NCBI RefSeq assembly: GCF_020524485.1
Contig: NZ_JAIVLF010000005.1
Location: forward strand, 248,001-312,000
DNA from: Novosphingobium profundi
GTDB lineage: Bacteria > Pseudomonadota > Alphaproteobacteria > Sphingomonadales > Sphingomonadaceae
Length of the DNA: 64,000 nt
Reading direction: 5' to 3'
The notes beneath the pieces were generated by a model, which had not been told where the DNA came from, did not search any database, and saw nothing but the letters and a program-made list of their open reading frames with translations. A program made the translations under genes and the position numbers. Each line of letters opens with the position of its first letter. Position 1 is the stretch's first letter. Below, one piece after another: positions 53,208 to 63,495 of the stretch.

Positions 53208-54659
53208 ATGAGCACCGTCCCGACCCACGCCGCTGCAACGCCCGATCCGGCGCGTGAGGCGCGCGAGCTGAAAGCGCAGGGACGTCTCGACGAGGCTCTT
53301 GAGGCACACCTACGCGACGTGGCGGCCCGCCCCTCCAGCGCCATTGCCGAACACAATCTTGCCTCGACGCTGGGCGACCTCTCCCACTTTGCCGAATCTG
53401 CCGAGGCGGCTCGCCAAGCGTTGAGGAAGGGCTCCACCGCACCGGAAACCCAGCTCGTGCTGGCCCGCGCTCTCCAGGGTCTCCTCCAGCTCGACGAGGC
53501 CGAGCATGCCTTTCGCCGCGCGCTGGAACTGCGCCCCGACTATCTCGACGCCCACCAGGACCTCGCCCAGCTGCGCTGGATGCGCACCGGCGATCTTGGT
53601 CATGCCGCCGCGCACCTCGACGCCGCCCTTACCCGTCAGTCCCCCGCAACGTCCGCGCTGATGATCCTGCGCGCGCGGCTCGACATTGCTGCAGGCGAAG
53701 CTCCAGCCGCGCTGGCACGGCTGGAGCGGCGCCTTTCGTCCCACGCCAATGACCCGGCCCTGCACCTTGCCGCCGCGCAGGCCGCAGCGGCCGCCGATGC
53801 CCGCGAGGTCCATCTGACCCATGCCGTCCAGGCCCTGCGCCTCGCGCCGTCCTCGCAGATGGCCGCCAAGTCCGCCGTCGAGGCGCTCCTCGGGCTGGGC
53901 CGCGCCGAGGAAGGCCGCGACCTTGCTGCGCGCATCCTCGCCCACCATCCCCAGGATCAGGGCGTACGCGCCCTCCTTCTCACCGCCCAGCGCCTGCTCG
54001 GCGATCCGCAGGGCAGCGCGCCCTATCGCGATAGTGGGCTGGTGCAGCAGATGGAGGTGTCCACACCTAAGGGCTGGTCTTCCCGCGATGCCTGGCTGAG
54101 CGCGCTTGGCGAGGCGCTGCGCGCGCGGCATGGCTGGACCATGCACCCGCCCGGCCAATCGCTGCGCGGGGGCAGTCAGACCCAGGAAGACCTCGCCCGC
54201 AGCCCCGAGCCCGTCCTCGCCGGATTCTTTGCCAGCGTGCGCGAGACAATCGCGCGCTACATTGCCGAGCTTGGCCCCGGGACAGACCCGACCCGCGCGC
54301 GCATTCCCGAACCTGCCAACACCGATAGCCCGGGCTGGCGTCTGACAGGCGCATGGTCGGTCCTGCTGCGCGCGGGCGGCGGGCACCACGTCGATCACGT
54401 CCATCCCGAGGGCTGGCTTTCGAGCGCCTTCCATGTGGAAACGCCGCCCGCGACCGACACCGGCCAGCAAGGCTGGCTCGCCTTCGGACGCCCGGGCTGC
54501 GCGACCTCGCCCGCGCTAGAGCCGCTTGCGCATATCCGCCCCAAGCCGGGGCACCTCGTCCTCTTCCCCAGCTACCTGTGGCACGGCACCGAGCCCTTCG
54601 ACGGCAAGGCCGACCGTCTCACGGTTGCCTTCGACATCGTGCCGGAAAACCGCGCCTGA
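53208..54659 (+). CDS. TPR protein with C-terminal putative 2OG-Fe(II) oxygenase domain
   Basis: A 483-residue cytoplasmic protein. Residues about 10-270 are TPR-like helix pairs (G-R-L-D-E-A-L-E-A-H, then L-D-E-A-E-H-A-F-R-R-A-L-E-L-R-P). Residues about 290-483 form a 2-oxoglutarate/iron oxygenase-like double-stranded beta-helix. The H-x-D-type iron site is H-H-V-D-H-V-H-P-E-G-W, and the distal pair is F-P-S-Y-L-W-H-G-T-E-P and D-R-L-T-V-A-F-D. Such TPR-oxygenase proteins often sit beside TonB receptor genes in sphingomonads. The substrate is unknown. An M14 peptidase gene follows 116 bp later. Confidence 0.8.
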   Translation: MSTVPTHAAATPDPAREARELKAQGRLDEALEAHLRDVAARPSSAIAEHNLASTLGDLSHFAESAEAARQALRKGSTAPETQLVLARALQGLLQLDEAEHAFRRALELRPDYLDAHQDLAQLRWMRTGDLGHAAAHLDAALTRQSPATSALMILRARLDIAAGEAPAALARLERRLSSHANDPALHLAAAQAAAAADAREVHLTHAVQALRLAPSSQMAAKSAVEALLGLGRAEEGRDLAARILAHHPQDQGVRALLLTAQRLLGDPQGSAPYRDSGLVQQMEVSTPKGWSSRDAWLSALGEALRARHGWTMHPPGQSLRGGSQTQEDLARSPEPVLAGFFASVRETIARYIAELGPGTDPTRARIPEPANTDSPGWRLTGAWSVLLRAGGGHHVDHVHPEGWLSSAFHVETPPATDTGQQGWLAFGRPGCATSPALEPLAHIRPKPGHLVLFPSYLWHGTEPFDGKADRLTVAFDIVPENRA

Positions 54660-54775
54660 ACTCGCCCTCGCGAAAAAAGTTTCCCTTTTTTCGGTTTTTT
54701 GCCTGAGGGTTCGCGCCGGACCTGCGTCCTACCCTACGACGCAAGGCACACGATGCGCGAAGAGGAGATACGGAT

Positions 54776-57556
54776 ATGCGAATTGGGCTTAGGGCGGCGA
54801 GCTTCACGGCAATGGCGCTCCTGCTGACCTCACCGGGCCTGGCCCAGATCTCACAGCCCAACACAATGGGCATCGCGACACCGGCCGAAAGCTTCCCGCA
54901 GGAACCGGGCAGCGACTACTTCCTTGCCAACTACGACCAGTACGAGGCCTACCTGAAGACGCTGGCCAGCCAGTCGGACCGCATGAAGCTGGTCGATATC
55001 GGCAAGAGCGCGGAAGGCCGCACGATGTGGGTGGCGATCGTCTCTTCGCCCGAAAACCTCGCCAAGCTCGATCACTACAAGGACATCAACGCCCGCCTCG
55101 CCAAGGCGAAGGGGCTCGACGATGCACAGGCGCAGGCGCTGGCCGAGGAAGGCAAGGCCGTGGTCTGGATCGATGCCGGCATGCACGCGACCGAGACGGT
55201 GACCACCCAGTCACAGATCCACGTTCTCTACCGCATGCTGACGAAGACCGACGCCGAGACGAAGCGCATTCTCGATGACGTCATCATCCTCTTTGGCCAT
55301 GACAACCCGGACGGCCTCCAGCTTGTCGCCGACTGGTACATGCGCAACGAGGACCCGGAGAAGCGCGAATTCCGCACGATCCCGCGCCTCTACCAGAAGT
55401 ACGTCGGGCACGATAACAACCGCGACAGCTTCATGGCGCAGATGCCTGAGACCGAGAACGTCAACCGCGTGCTGTTCCGCGAGTGGTTCCCGCAGATCAT
55501 CTTCAACCAGCACCAGACCGGGCCCGAAGGCATGGTCGTGTTCGTGCCCCCGTTCCGCGATCCCTTCAACTACAACTACGACCCGCTGCTGATGACCGAG
55601 CTGCAGGAAGTGGGCTCGACCATGCACAGCCGCCTCATTGCCGAGAACAAGCCGGGCTCGGGCATGCGCAGTTCCGCATCGTACTCCACCTGGCACAACG
55701 GCATGGAGCGTTCGGTCTCCTACTTCCACAACTCGATCGGCCTTCTTACCGAGATCATCGGCGGCCCGACGCCCATGAATATCCCGCTCGTCCCGGAAGT
55801 ACAGCTGCCCGACAACGACAAGCCCATGCCCATCGCCCCGCGCGAATGGCATCTGGCCGACAGCCTGGAATATCAGTGGAGCCTTGACCGCGCGGTGCTG
55901 GACTATGCCTCGCGCAACCGCGACCGGCTGCTGTTCAACTACTACCGCATGGGCAAGAATTCCATCGAGGAGGGCCTGACCGACAGCTGGACGACCACGC
56001 CCACCGATATCGAGGAGCTCCAGGAAGCGGGCAAGGACCGCCCGGCGCCCAAGGACGAAAACAGCTACTTCCGTGCCAACCGCGTCGATCCCGCCCTCTA
56101 CGGCGAAGTGCTTCAGGCAAGCGAGAAGCGCGACCCGCGCGCCTATGTCATCTCGCGCAGCCAGCGCGACCTGCCCACCACGGTCGCCTTCCTCAACGCA
56201 CTTCTCAAGAACGGCGTCGAAGTGCTGGAAGCCGATGCCCCCTTCTCGGCCGCGGGTACCAGCTATCCGGCAGGCTCGTGGATCGTGAAGACCTCGCAGG
56301 CCTATCGCCCCCACGTCCTCGACATGTTCGAGCCGCAGGATCACCCGCACGACGTCGAATACCCCGGCGGTCCGCCCAAGCGGCCCTACGACATCACCGG
56401 CTACACGCTCTCCGACCAGATGGGCGTAGGCTATGACCGTGTGTTCGAGACCATCGATCCGGCCGCGTCCCCCATCACCGGCCTGCTCGACGTGCCCGCT
56501 GGCCAGGTCGTGGGATCGGGCGATGCGGGCTGGCTGGTGCGCCACGAGACGAACAACAGCTTCATCCTCACCAACCGCCTGCTGAAAGCAGGCCTGCCGG
56601 TCTCGTGGATCAAGAGCGCGACGCGCGCAGGCGATGTCGAATTTGCGCCCGGCGCGGTCTGGATCCCCGCTTCGGGTGAGGCCCGGAGCATCGTCGAGGC
56701 CTCGGTCAAGGACCTGGGCATCAACGCCTATGCGCAAGGCACCGCACCTTCGCAGGACACCATGGCCATTGCGCCGGTGCGCGTCGGGCTCGTCGACCAG
56801 TACGGCGGGGTCATGCCCTCGGGCTGGACGCGCTGGCTTTTCGAGCAGTACGAGTTCCCCTTCGAGGTCGTCTTCCCAAGCGAGCTCGACCAGGGCAACC
56901 TTGCCGACAAGTTCGACGTCCTCGTCTTCGCCAACGGCACCGTGCCGCCTGTAAAGGACGGCCCATGGAGCGGGCGCCCCTCCTCGATGCCGGATCCCGA
57001 GACGATCCCGGCCGAGTACCGCTCGCAGCTTGGGCTCGTCAGCGAAGAGAAGACCGCGCCCGCACTGGCCGCATTCGCCAAGGAGGGCGGCACGATCATC
57101 GCCATCGGCAACGCCGCCCGGCTGGCGACTATGCTCAAGGCCCCGCTCGTCCCCGCGCTGGCCAAGGAGGAGGACGGCGAACTCAAGGGTCTGACCACGA
57201 GCGAGTTCTTCATCCCGGGCGCCCTTGTGGAAGCCCGCGTAGATCCCTCCCAGCCGCTGGCCTACGGCATCACGCCAACGGTCGACATGTTCTTCGACCG
57301 CAGCCAGTCCTTCACCTTCACGGGAGGGGGCTCACAGGCCCGCAAGGTCTCCTGGTACGAGAGCCCGACCCCGCTCAAGAGCGGCTGGGCGATGGGTCAG
57401 GAAAAGCTCCAGGGCACGACCGCGATTGCCGACGTGGACCTGGGCAAGGGCAAGCTTTTCGTGATGGGTCCCGAAGTCACGCAGCGCGCACAGCCCTATC
57501 CGACCTTCAAGTTCCTCTTCAACGGCATCCTCTACGGCCCCTCGAGCAAGAAGTAA
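54776..57556 (+). CDS. Secreted zinc carboxypeptidase, peptidase family M14
   Basis: A 926-residue exported protein. AGGAGA precedes the ATG; the signal peptide ends G-L-A-Q near residue 24. The carboxypeptidase domain (about 45-340) has the zinc pair H137-x-x-E140 in G-M-H-A-T-E-T and the third ligand H246 in N-Q-H-Q-T-G-P. R-D-S-F-M near 220 gives the substrate arginine region. The remaining ~550 residues contain a conserved extension with a class I glutamine amidotransferase-like fold (R-V-G-L-V-D-Q-Y-G-G near 662; G-G-T-I-I-A-I-G near 763), common in this bacterial M14 subgroup. It lies just upstream of the TonB-receptor gene and ends at a strong terminator. Confidence 0.88.
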   Translation: MRIGLRAASFTAMALLLTSPGLAQISQPNTMGIATPAESFPQEPGSDYFLANYDQYEAYLKTLASQSDRMKLVDIGKSAEGRTMWVAIVSSPENLAKLDHYKDINARLAKAKGLDDAQAQALAEEGKAVVWIDAGMHATETVTTQSQIHVLYRMLTKTDAETKRILDDVIILFGHDNPDGLQLVADWYMRNEDPEKREFRTIPRLYQKYVGHDNNRDSFMAQMPETENVNRVLFREWFPQIIFNQHQTGPEGMVVFVPPFRDPFNYNYDPLLMTELQEVGSTMHSRLIAENKPGSGMRSSASYSTWHNGMERSVSYFHNSIGLLTEIIGGPTPMNIPLVPEVQLPDNDKPMPIAPREWHLADSLEYQWSLDRAVLDYASRNRDRLLFNYYRMGKNSIEEGLTDSWTTTPTDIEELQEAGKDRPAPKDENSYFRANRVDPALYGEVLQASEKRDPRAYVISRSQRDLPTTVAFLNALLKNGVEVLEADAPFSAAGTSYPAGSWIVKTSQAYRPHVLDMFEPQDHPHDVEYPGGPPKRPYDITGYTLSDQMGVGYDRVFETIDPAASPITGLLDVPAGQVVGSGDAGWLVRHETNNSFILTNRLLKAGLPVSWIKSATRAGDVEFAPGAVWIPASGEARSIVEASVKDLGINAYAQGTAPSQDTMAIAPVRVGLVDQYGGVMPSGWTRWLFEQYEFPFEVVFPSELDQGNLADKFDVLVFANGTVPPVKDGPWSGRPSSMPDPETIPAEYRSQLGLVSEEKTAPALAAFAKEGGTIIAIGNAARLATMLKAPLVPALAKEEDGELKGLTTSEFFIPGALVEARVDPSQPLAYGITPTVDMFFDRSQSFTFTGGGSQARKVSWYESPTPLKSGWAMGQEKLQGTTAIADVDLGKGKLFVMGPEVTQRAQPYPTFKFLFNGILYGPSSKK

Positions 57557-57578
57557 CCAAGCACTCAGCCACACAGCG

Positions 57579-57613
57579 TGCCGGACATGGAATATCCATG
57601 TCCGGCATTTTTT
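57579..57613 (+). terminator. Rho-independent terminator after the M14 peptidase gene
   Basis: A perfect 12-bp stem (57579-57590 with 57596-57607) with a 5-nt loop is followed directly by TTTTTT. It separates the M14 gene from the receptor gene, so they are not one transcript unless there is read-through. Confidence 0.95.
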
Positions 57614-57705
57614 ATAAATTATTTCGTATTCAAAGTGAGGGATTTTGGAGGCACTGCGTCTCTTGTTGGTGAACGTGACATCACTTCACCAAATGAGGGG
57701 TAACG

Positions 57706-60702
57706 ATGAAGTCCAGAACGCCCATTCGCCTATTCCTGACCGGCACGTGCGCACCTTGCGCCCTGCTTGCCACCGGTGCACTTGCCCAGAGCCTGCCCGA
57801 AGCCCCTCCCGAGCCCGAGAACGTGGGCAGCATCGTCGTCACCGGCTCGCGCATCGCCCGCCCCGACTACGAAGCGAACAGCCCGATCGTCTCCATCGGC
57901 AACGAAGCGCTGGAAGACAGCGGGCGCCTGACGGTCGAGAAGGCTCTCTCCCAGATGCCCCAGTTCACCGGCGCGTTCGGCGAATCCAATGGCGGCTCCA
58001 CCAGCACCGGCCTCAACGGCGGCCAGGCCTACGCCAGCCTTCGCGGCCTTGGCGCCAAGCGCACGCTGCTGCTGGTCGACGGGCGCCGTCTCCAGCCCTC
58101 CAACCCGGACGGCTCGGTCGACCTCAACACCATCCCCGAAGCGCTCATCGAAAGTGTCGAGGTCATCACCGGCGGTGCCTCGACAACCTACGGTTCGGAC
58201 GCGACCGCGGGCGTTGTCAACTTCCGCCTCAAGCGCAGCTTCGACGGCATCGAGATGCACGGCCAGATCGGTACGAGCGACTACAACGACGGTGAAAGCT
58301 ACCGCATCGGCGCGGTCGCGGGCTCGGAGTTCGCAGACGGTCGCGGTTCGGCGGTCATGTCCTTCGACTACACCAAGCGCTCGCGCGCCTACCAGTACAA
58401 CCGCGACTACTACCGCTACCGTTCCACGGTCGCCGGGCTCGCCACGATCCCGCAGGGCACGGCCCTGTTCGGCTCGAACCTGCCCAGCATCGATGCCGTC
58501 AACGACGTCTTCCAGGGCACCTACGGCACGCCTGCGCTGACCGGCAATGCGACGGGCCAGTATACGGGCTGGATGGGGTTCAACACCGACCAGAGCCTCT
58601 TCACCAATGTCGGCGTGCCGGTCTACAACTTCCGCGACGGCGATTCCGACGAGGCGTACCTCGTCACAACCTCGCCCACCAACCAGCAGCTGAACTTCGG
58701 CTACACCGGTGGCTCGATCCAGTCCGACCTCGACCGCTACAGCTTCTACGGCAAGCTCGACTACGAACTCACCGATAGCATCCGCGCCTTCGCCGACTTC
58801 TCGATGACCGACTACACCTCGGTCGGCCGGGCCAACCCGACGCTGGCCTCCAATGTCTATGGCCTGAGCGTTCCGGTCTCCAACCCCTTCATTTCCAGCG
58901 AGTTCGCCTCGATCCTCGCCTCGCGCCCCGATCCCGAGGCCGACTTCACTTTCTACAAGGCCTTCAACATCTTGGGCCCGCGCTACCAGCGCTACCACTA
59001 CAACGTCTGGCAGGGCACGGCGGGTCTTGCGGGTGACGTGGGCGTCAAGGACTGGACCTGGGAAGTCTACGGCGCGCTCAGCAAGGCCAAGTTCGAGAAC
59101 GAGCAGACCGGCGGCGCCAGTGCCTCGGCCCTGCGCGACCTGCTCTACAGCCCCACTGGCGGCAGCGACCTGTGCGAAGCCGGCTTCAACCCCTTCGGCA
59201 ACCTGACGCCCTCGCAGGACTGCATCGACTTCATCTCGCGCCGCACGCTCAACACCAATACGCTCAAGCAGCGCACGGTCGAAGGCTCGATGCAGGGCGG
59301 CCTGTTCGAGATGCCCGCAGGCCAGGTGCGCTTCGCCGTGGGCGCGGACTACCGCTACAACGCCTACACCTTCGAGCCCGACAACCAGCTCAGCCAGGCC
59401 GATGGCACCAGCGACATCCTGGGCTACAGCGTGCTGCGCTCCGCGTCCGGTTCGGTCTCGACCAAGGAGTTCTTCGCCGAACTCTTCGTGCCGATCCTGC
59501 GTGACCTGCCCGCGATCCAGGAATTCAACCTCGACCTTGGCTACCGCTATTCCGATTACAGCTCGATCGGCGGAGTGCACACCTACAAGGCCGACTTCGA
59601 CTGGCGCGTGATCGACAATGTGCGCCTGCGCGGCGGGTACAACCGCGCCATCCGCGCTCCCAGCGTGGGCGAGCTTTACGCCCCCGTATCAACCGGCAGT
59701 GTAGGCATCGGCACGCCCTCGCCCACCAACACCAACGGCGATCCGTGCGACGTGCGCTCCTCGTACCGCCAGGGCGCGGCGGGTGACGACGTACGTGCCC
59801 TGTGCCTCGCGCAAGGTGTCCCGGCCAGCATCATCGACAGCTACCAGCTCGGCACCGCACAGGTCTTTGCCCTCACAGGGGGCAACCCGGATCTGCAGGA
59901 AGAAAAGGCCGACACGCTGTCCTTCGGCGCGGTGCTGACATCGCCCTTCGTCTCGCCGATGCTGTCCAACATGTCGCTCTCGTTCGACTGGTACCAGATC
60001 AAGATGAAGGAGGCGATCGGGCCGCTCTCGATCGCACAGGGCATCCAGTTCTGCTTCAACTCGGGCGGCAACAACCCGAACTTCGATCCGCAGAACTACT
60101 ACTGCTCGCTGATCGAGCGCAGCTCGGACAGCGGCGTGCCGGTCAATCCGGTCCAGCCGCTCCTGAATCTGGGCACCTTCAACGTGAAGGGTATCGACGT
60201 GCAGTTCGACTGGAACTTCGGGCTCGACACCATCTTCGGCGGCGATCCGGGCGAGATCGCGATCAACGTGGCGGGCAGCTACCTCGACACCTTCTCGATC
60301 CAGGCGCTGCCGGGCGCGCCGACCTACGACTATGCGGGCAGCATCGGCACCGGCATCGAATCCGGCGCAGGCACCGCGCACCCGCGCTGGAAGTCGGTGA
60401 GCGCCTTCACCTGGTCCAAGAACGGTTACAGTCTGGGCCTTCGTTGGCGGCACATTTCCTCGATGATCGCCTCCAACCGCGTTGTCTCGCCCACCAGCAC
60501 CACGCGCGGGGTGAGCGCCTACGATGTCTTCGATCTCAACGCGCGTGCGGAACTGCCCGCCGAGACCGAACTGCGCATCGGCATCACCAACCTGTTCAAC
60601 CGCCACCCCCCGCAGGTGGGTGACAGCGAGGGCACCTACAACGCGCAGAACTACGACGTCATCGGGCGCTACTTCAACGCCTCGATCACCAAGCGCTTCT
60701 GA
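57706..60702 (+). CDS. TonB-dependent receptor without N-terminal signalling domain
   Basis: A 998-residue outer-membrane receptor. GAGGGG precedes the ATG; the signal peptide ends A-L-A-Q near residue 28. The plug starts right away with the TonB-box-like [11 protein letters not shown] near residue 45, then [18 protein letters not shown] and [16 protein letters not shown]. The 22-strand barrel follows and the C-terminus is I-T-K-R-F. No secretin/STN domain lies before the plug, so it cannot signal to FecR by itself. Flanked by M14 and M20 peptidases, it most likely imports peptides or peptide-like substrates. Confidence 0.93.
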   Translation: MKSRTPIRLFLTGTCAPCALLATGALAQSLPEAPPEPENVGSIVVTGSRIARPDYEANSPIVSIGNEALEDSGRLTVEKALSQMPQFTGAFGESNGGSTSTGLNGGQAYASLRGLGAKRTLLLVDGRRLQPSNPDGSVDLNTIPEALIESVEVITGGASTTYGSDATAGVVNFRLKRSFDGIEMHGQIGTSDYNDGESYRIGAVAGSEFADGRGSAVMSFDYTKRSRAYQYNRDYYRYRSTVAGLATIPQGTALFGSNLPSIDAVNDVFQGTYGTPALTGNATGQYTGWMGFNTDQSLFTNVGVPVYNFRDGDSDEAYLVTTSPTNQQLNFGYTGGSIQSDLDRYSFYGKLDYELTDSIRAFADFSMTDYTSVGRANPTLASNVYGLSVPVSNPFISSEFASILASRPDPEADFTFYKAFNILGPRYQRYHYNVWQGTAGLAGDVGVKDWTWEVYGALSKAKFENEQTGGASASALRDLLYSPTGGSDLCEAGFNPFGNLTPSQDCIDFISRRTLNTNTLKQRTVEGSMQGGLFEMPAGQVRFAVGADYRYNAYTFEPDNQLSQADGTSDILGYSVLRSASGSVSTKEFFAELFVPILRDLPAIQEFNLDLGYRYSDYSSIGGVHTYKADFDWRVIDNVRLRGGYNRAIRAPSVGELYAPVSTGSVGIGTPSPTNTNGDPCDVRSSYRQGAAGDDVRALCLAQGVPASIIDSYQLGTAQVFALTGGNPDLQEEKADTLSFGAVLTSPFVSPMLSNMSLSFDWYQIKMKEAIGPLSIAQGIQFCFNSGGNNPNFDPQNYYCSLIERSSDSGVPVNPVQPLLNLGTFNVKGIDVQFDWNFGLDTIFGGDPGEIAINVAGSYLDTFSIQALPGAPTYDYAGSIGTGIESGAGTAHPRWKSVSAFTWSKNGYSLGLRWRHISSMIASNRVVSPTSTTRGVSAYDVFDLNARAELPAETELRIGITNLFNRHPPQVGDSEGTYNAQNYDVIGRYFNASITKRF

Positions 60703-60714
60703 TACCCGCCCTGG

Positions 60715-60774
60715 CCTTCGGGACCGGCGCTGCGCCCTCGAACAGGACGCGGCGTCGGCCCCGAAGGTCCTTTT
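60715..60774 (+). terminator. Hairpin between receptor and M20 genes
   Basis: CCTTCGGG (60715-60722) pairs with CCCGAAGG (60760-60767), enclosing further G-C pairing, and is followed by TCCTTTT. It starts 13 nt after the receptor stop and could be a terminator or an attenuating hairpin before the M20 gene. Confidence 0.55.
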
Positions 60775-60803
60775 GCGATCTACGTTGTGACCAAGGACAG
60801 CAC

Positions 60804-62297
60804 ATGACCTTCCTTCCGATTCCCCTTCGCGGCCTGCGCCGTGTCGCCGGTGCCGCGCTGCTGGCGGCAAGCACCGCCCTCACCACGCCTGCCCTCGCCG
60901 CCCCCATTCCCGAAACCCAGCAGGACCAGATCCTCGCCGCGCTGGAAAGCGACAAGGCGGTCTTCGATGAAACCGCGCTCAAGATCTGGGACTACGCCGA
61001 ACTGGGCTACCTCGAGACACAAAGCTCCAGCCTCCTCCAGTCGCGCCTGGCCGAGGCCGGTTTCAACGTAAAGGCGGGCATCGCGGGCGAGCCCACCGCC
61101 TTCGTCGCCAGCTACCGCACCGGCGAGGGCCCGGTCATCGCGCTCCTCGCCGAATACGACGCCCTGCCCGGCCTCTCGCAGGCCGCCTCGCCCGTACGCC
61201 AGCCGCTGGAAACCGAAGGCGGACACGGGTGCGGCCACAACCTCTTCGGCACCGCCTCCACTTACGCGGGGATCGCGGTGAAGGAATGGATGGAGGCGAA
61301 CGGCATCAAGGGCGAGGTGCGGGTCTACGGCACCCCGGCCGAGGAAGGCGGCTCGGGCAAGGCCTACATGGTGCGCGACGGGGTATTCGACGACATCGAC
61401 ATCGCGCTCCACTGGCACCCGGGCAACACCAATTCAGCCGCGCAAGGCCCCAGCCTTGCCAACATCTCGGGCAAGTTCCGCTTCCACGGCCGCTCCTCGC
61501 ACGCCGCCGGGGCCCCTGCCGCGGGCCGCTCCGCGCTCGACGGCGTCGAGGCGATGGACACCATGGTCAACATGATGCGCGAGCACATTCCCGATGGGAC
61601 GCGCATCCACTACGTCATCACCGATGGCGGCAAGGCCCCCAACGTCGTGCCCGACGAGGCCGAGGTGTACTACTACGTGCGCCACGTCGATCCGCAGGTC
61701 GTGCGCGATGTCATGGGCTGGGTGCGCGAAGCCTCGCAAGGTGCGGCCATGGGGACCCAGACCAGCGTCGACTTCGAACAGACCGGCGGCGTCTATTCGC
61801 TCCTGCCCAACGAGACACTGATGAAGGTCATGGACCGCTCGCTGCACAAGGCCGGCGCGATCACCTGGACGGCCGAGGAGACCGCCTTTGCCCGCAAGCT
61901 TCAGGAAAGCTTCAAGAACCGCGCCGCGCCGCTTGAAAGCGTCGGCGAAATCCAGCCTGCCGTACTCGAGGAAAAGGCCCTGTCGGGCTCCACCGATGTC
62001 GCCGATGTCAGCTGGGTCAAGCCGACCGTCGGCCTCTCGACCGCGACCTTCGTGCCAGGTTCAGCCGGGCACAGCTGGCAGAACACCGCTGCGGCAGGCT
62101 CCAGCATTGGCCTCAAGGGCGCTATGGTCGCGGCCAAGACCCTGGCTCTCACCGCCGCCGAACTGCTGGTGAGCCCCGCCGAAATCGCCGAGGCCACGAC
62201 CGAGTTCGAGAAACGCCGAGGTGCCGATTTCAAGTACGAGGCCATGATCGGCGACCGCCCGCCCCCGCTCGACTATCGCAAGACCGCTTCGGAATAG
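60804..62297 (+). CDS. Secreted M20-family amidohydrolase, AbgB-like
   Basis: A 497-residue exported metallo-amidohydrolase. The signal peptide ends A-L-A-A near residue 33. The M20 zinc motifs are A-L-L-A-E-Y-D-A-L-P-G near residue 115 and G-H-G-C-G-H-N near 140, with Y-G-T-P-A-E-E-G-G-S-G-K near 175 (catalytic Glu). The lid domain follows and the late zinc His lies in G-H-S-W-Q. The AbgB subgroup removes p-aminobenzoate from folate catabolites; related proteins split N-acyl amino acids or dipeptides. Downstream of the receptor in the same direction, it would process imported or periplasmic substrate. A very long inverted repeat begins at its stop. Confidence 0.88.
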   Translation: MTFLPIPLRGLRRVAGAALLAASTALTTPALAAPIPETQQDQILAALESDKAVFDETALKIWDYAELGYLETQSSSLLQSRLAEAGFNVKAGIAGEPTAFVASYRTGEGPVIALLAEYDALPGLSQAASPVRQPLETEGGHGCGHNLFGTASTYAGIAVKEWMEANGIKGEVRVYGTPAEEGGSGKAYMVRDGVFDDIDIALHWHPGNTNSAAQGPSLANISGKFRFHGRSSHAAGAPAAGRSALDGVEAMDTMVNMMREHIPDGTRIHYVITDGGKAPNVVPDEAEVYYYVRHVDPQVVRDVMGWVREASQGAAMGTQTSVDFEQTGGVYSLLPNETLMKVMDRSLHKAGAITWTAEETAFARKLQESFKNRAAPLESVGEIQPAVLEEKALSGSTDVADVSWVKPTVGLSTATFVPGSAGHSWQNTAAAGSSIGLKGAMVAAKTLALTAAELLVSPAEIAEATTEFEKRRGADFKYEAMIGDRPPPLDYRKTASE

Positions 62298-62406
62298 AGG
62301 GCCCATCGCCCCTTGCCCCCCAAACGGTCGACCTCACCTCTCTCAGCCTGGGCGGCTTTGCAGAGGTGAGGTCGACCGTTTGGGGAGCCCGAGGGCGATG
62401 GCCCTC
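62297..62406. repeat. Very long nested inverted repeat
   Basis: Three aligned stems form one hairpin: GAGGGCC (62297-62303) with GGCCCTC (62400-62406), ATCGCCC (62305-62311) with GGGCGAT (62393-62399), and a perfect 24-bp stem (62318-62341 with 62362-62385). The loop is 20 nt and contains AGCC/GGCT. That gives 38 paired bases plus the loop stem. It sits between the convergent M20 and fecR genes. Confidence 0.9.
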
Positions 62407-62424
62407 GGAACCATTCTTTTCTGA

Positions 62425-63489
62425 TCAATACGGGACGAGCCGCGTCTCACCGTCAGCATCCACGTCAGGCCGCGCGATCTGGTAGGCTTCCAGCGCCTCG
62501 ATCAGCGCTGCCGGATCGTCCGTGCGCACCACGCCGCTGAAGACGCGGTGCTCCAGCGCCGGGTCCAGCACCAGACGATGCGCGAGATGGCGGTTGAGCC
62601 GGGCGACGACATCGCCGAGCGGCGCGTTGTCGAAACTGATGCGCCCGTCCATCCAGCTGCGCGTGTCGGATGCTTGCCCTTCGACCAACTGCGCGTCGCC
62701 GCCACGGATGGAGAGCACCATTCCCGGCTCCAGCGTCCAGCTGTGATCGCTCTGTGCAATCGCTTCCACTTTCACGCGCCCCTCGACAAGGCCGACATCA
62801 AGGCCATCCCCGCGCAGGTCCACGTCGAACTCGGTGCCAAGCGCGGTCACCCGGTACCCGCCTGAGGTCACCGTGAAGGGATGCACCGCGTCCTTGGCCA
62901 CGCGAAAATAGGCTTGCCCCTGCGCCAGTTCCAGGCTGCGTCCCGAACTTCCGGGCAGGACACGCACCTTCGAGGCGGCATCGAGCGTGACCTCGCTTCC
63001 GTCCTCGAGCGTGAAGGCCTGTGGAGCCTCACCCCGGCTCGTCGCAAGAATGCGAGCGGCGGGCGCGCCTGCGCTGCCGCCGATGCCTCCCTGGTAGGCC
63101 AGAAACGTCAGCGTGCCGATACCCAGCACTGCCGCCAGCAACGAGGCGAGAACCAGCCGCCGTGCGCCCCGTTCCGGCGCCCCCTGAGGCTCCTCGCCGC
63201 AAGTCCGAGCCGCTTCGATCCAGTCCGCAGCTTCGTCCTTGCCATCCCCCTGCACTTCCCCACGCGCCGGAGCAGCCAGGGCCTCGGCAACAAGAAGCCG
63301 GGCCTCTTCGGACAGCGCCGCTTCGTCGGCCAACTGCGCGGCTCGCTCAACCCGGTCCCAGGCCGTGCGATGCGCGGGATCGGCCGCATACCACGCTTCG
63401 AACGCCGCGCGTTCGGACGGCTCCACATGATCGCTGGAGAGGCTGGCATACCAGGAGGCGGCTGCGTCGTTAACGCACGTACCTGTCAT
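62425..63489 (-). CDS. fecR: FecR-family anti-sigma factor
   Basis: A 354-residue single-pass membrane protein. The cytoplasmic N-terminus carries the FecR_N pattern: A-A-S-W-Y-A-S-L-S near residue 11, then F-E-A-W-Y-A-A-D-P-A-H-R-T-A-W-D-R-V. One membrane helix is near residues 110-130 (L-V-L-A-S-L-L-A-A-V-L-G). The periplasmic FecR domain has F-T-L-E-D-G-S-E-V-T-L-D-A-A-S-K-V and T-A-L-G-T-E-F-D-V, with a C-terminal STN-like segment. It binds and controls the adjacent ECF sigma factor in response to an outer-membrane signal. The sigma gene ends 6 nt upstream, so both are one operon. Confidence 0.92.
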   Translation of the reverse strand: MTGTCVNDAAASWYASLSSDHVEPSERAAFEAWYAADPAHRTAWDRVERAAQLADEAALSEEARLLVAEALAAPARGEVQGDGKDEAADWIEAARTCGEEPQGAPERGARRLVLASLLAAVLGIGTLTFLAYQGGIGGSAGAPAARILATSRGEAPQAFTLEDGSEVTLDAASKVRVLPGSSGRSLELAQGQAYFRVAKDAVHPFTVTSGGYRVTALGTEFDVDLRGDGLDVGLVEGRVKVEAIAQSDHSWTLEPGMVLSIRGGDAQLVEGQASDTRSWMDGRISFDNAPLGDVVARLNRHLAHRLVLDPALEHRVFSGVVRTDDPAALIEALEAYQIARPDVDADGETRLVPY

Positions 63490-63495
63490 GGGGAA

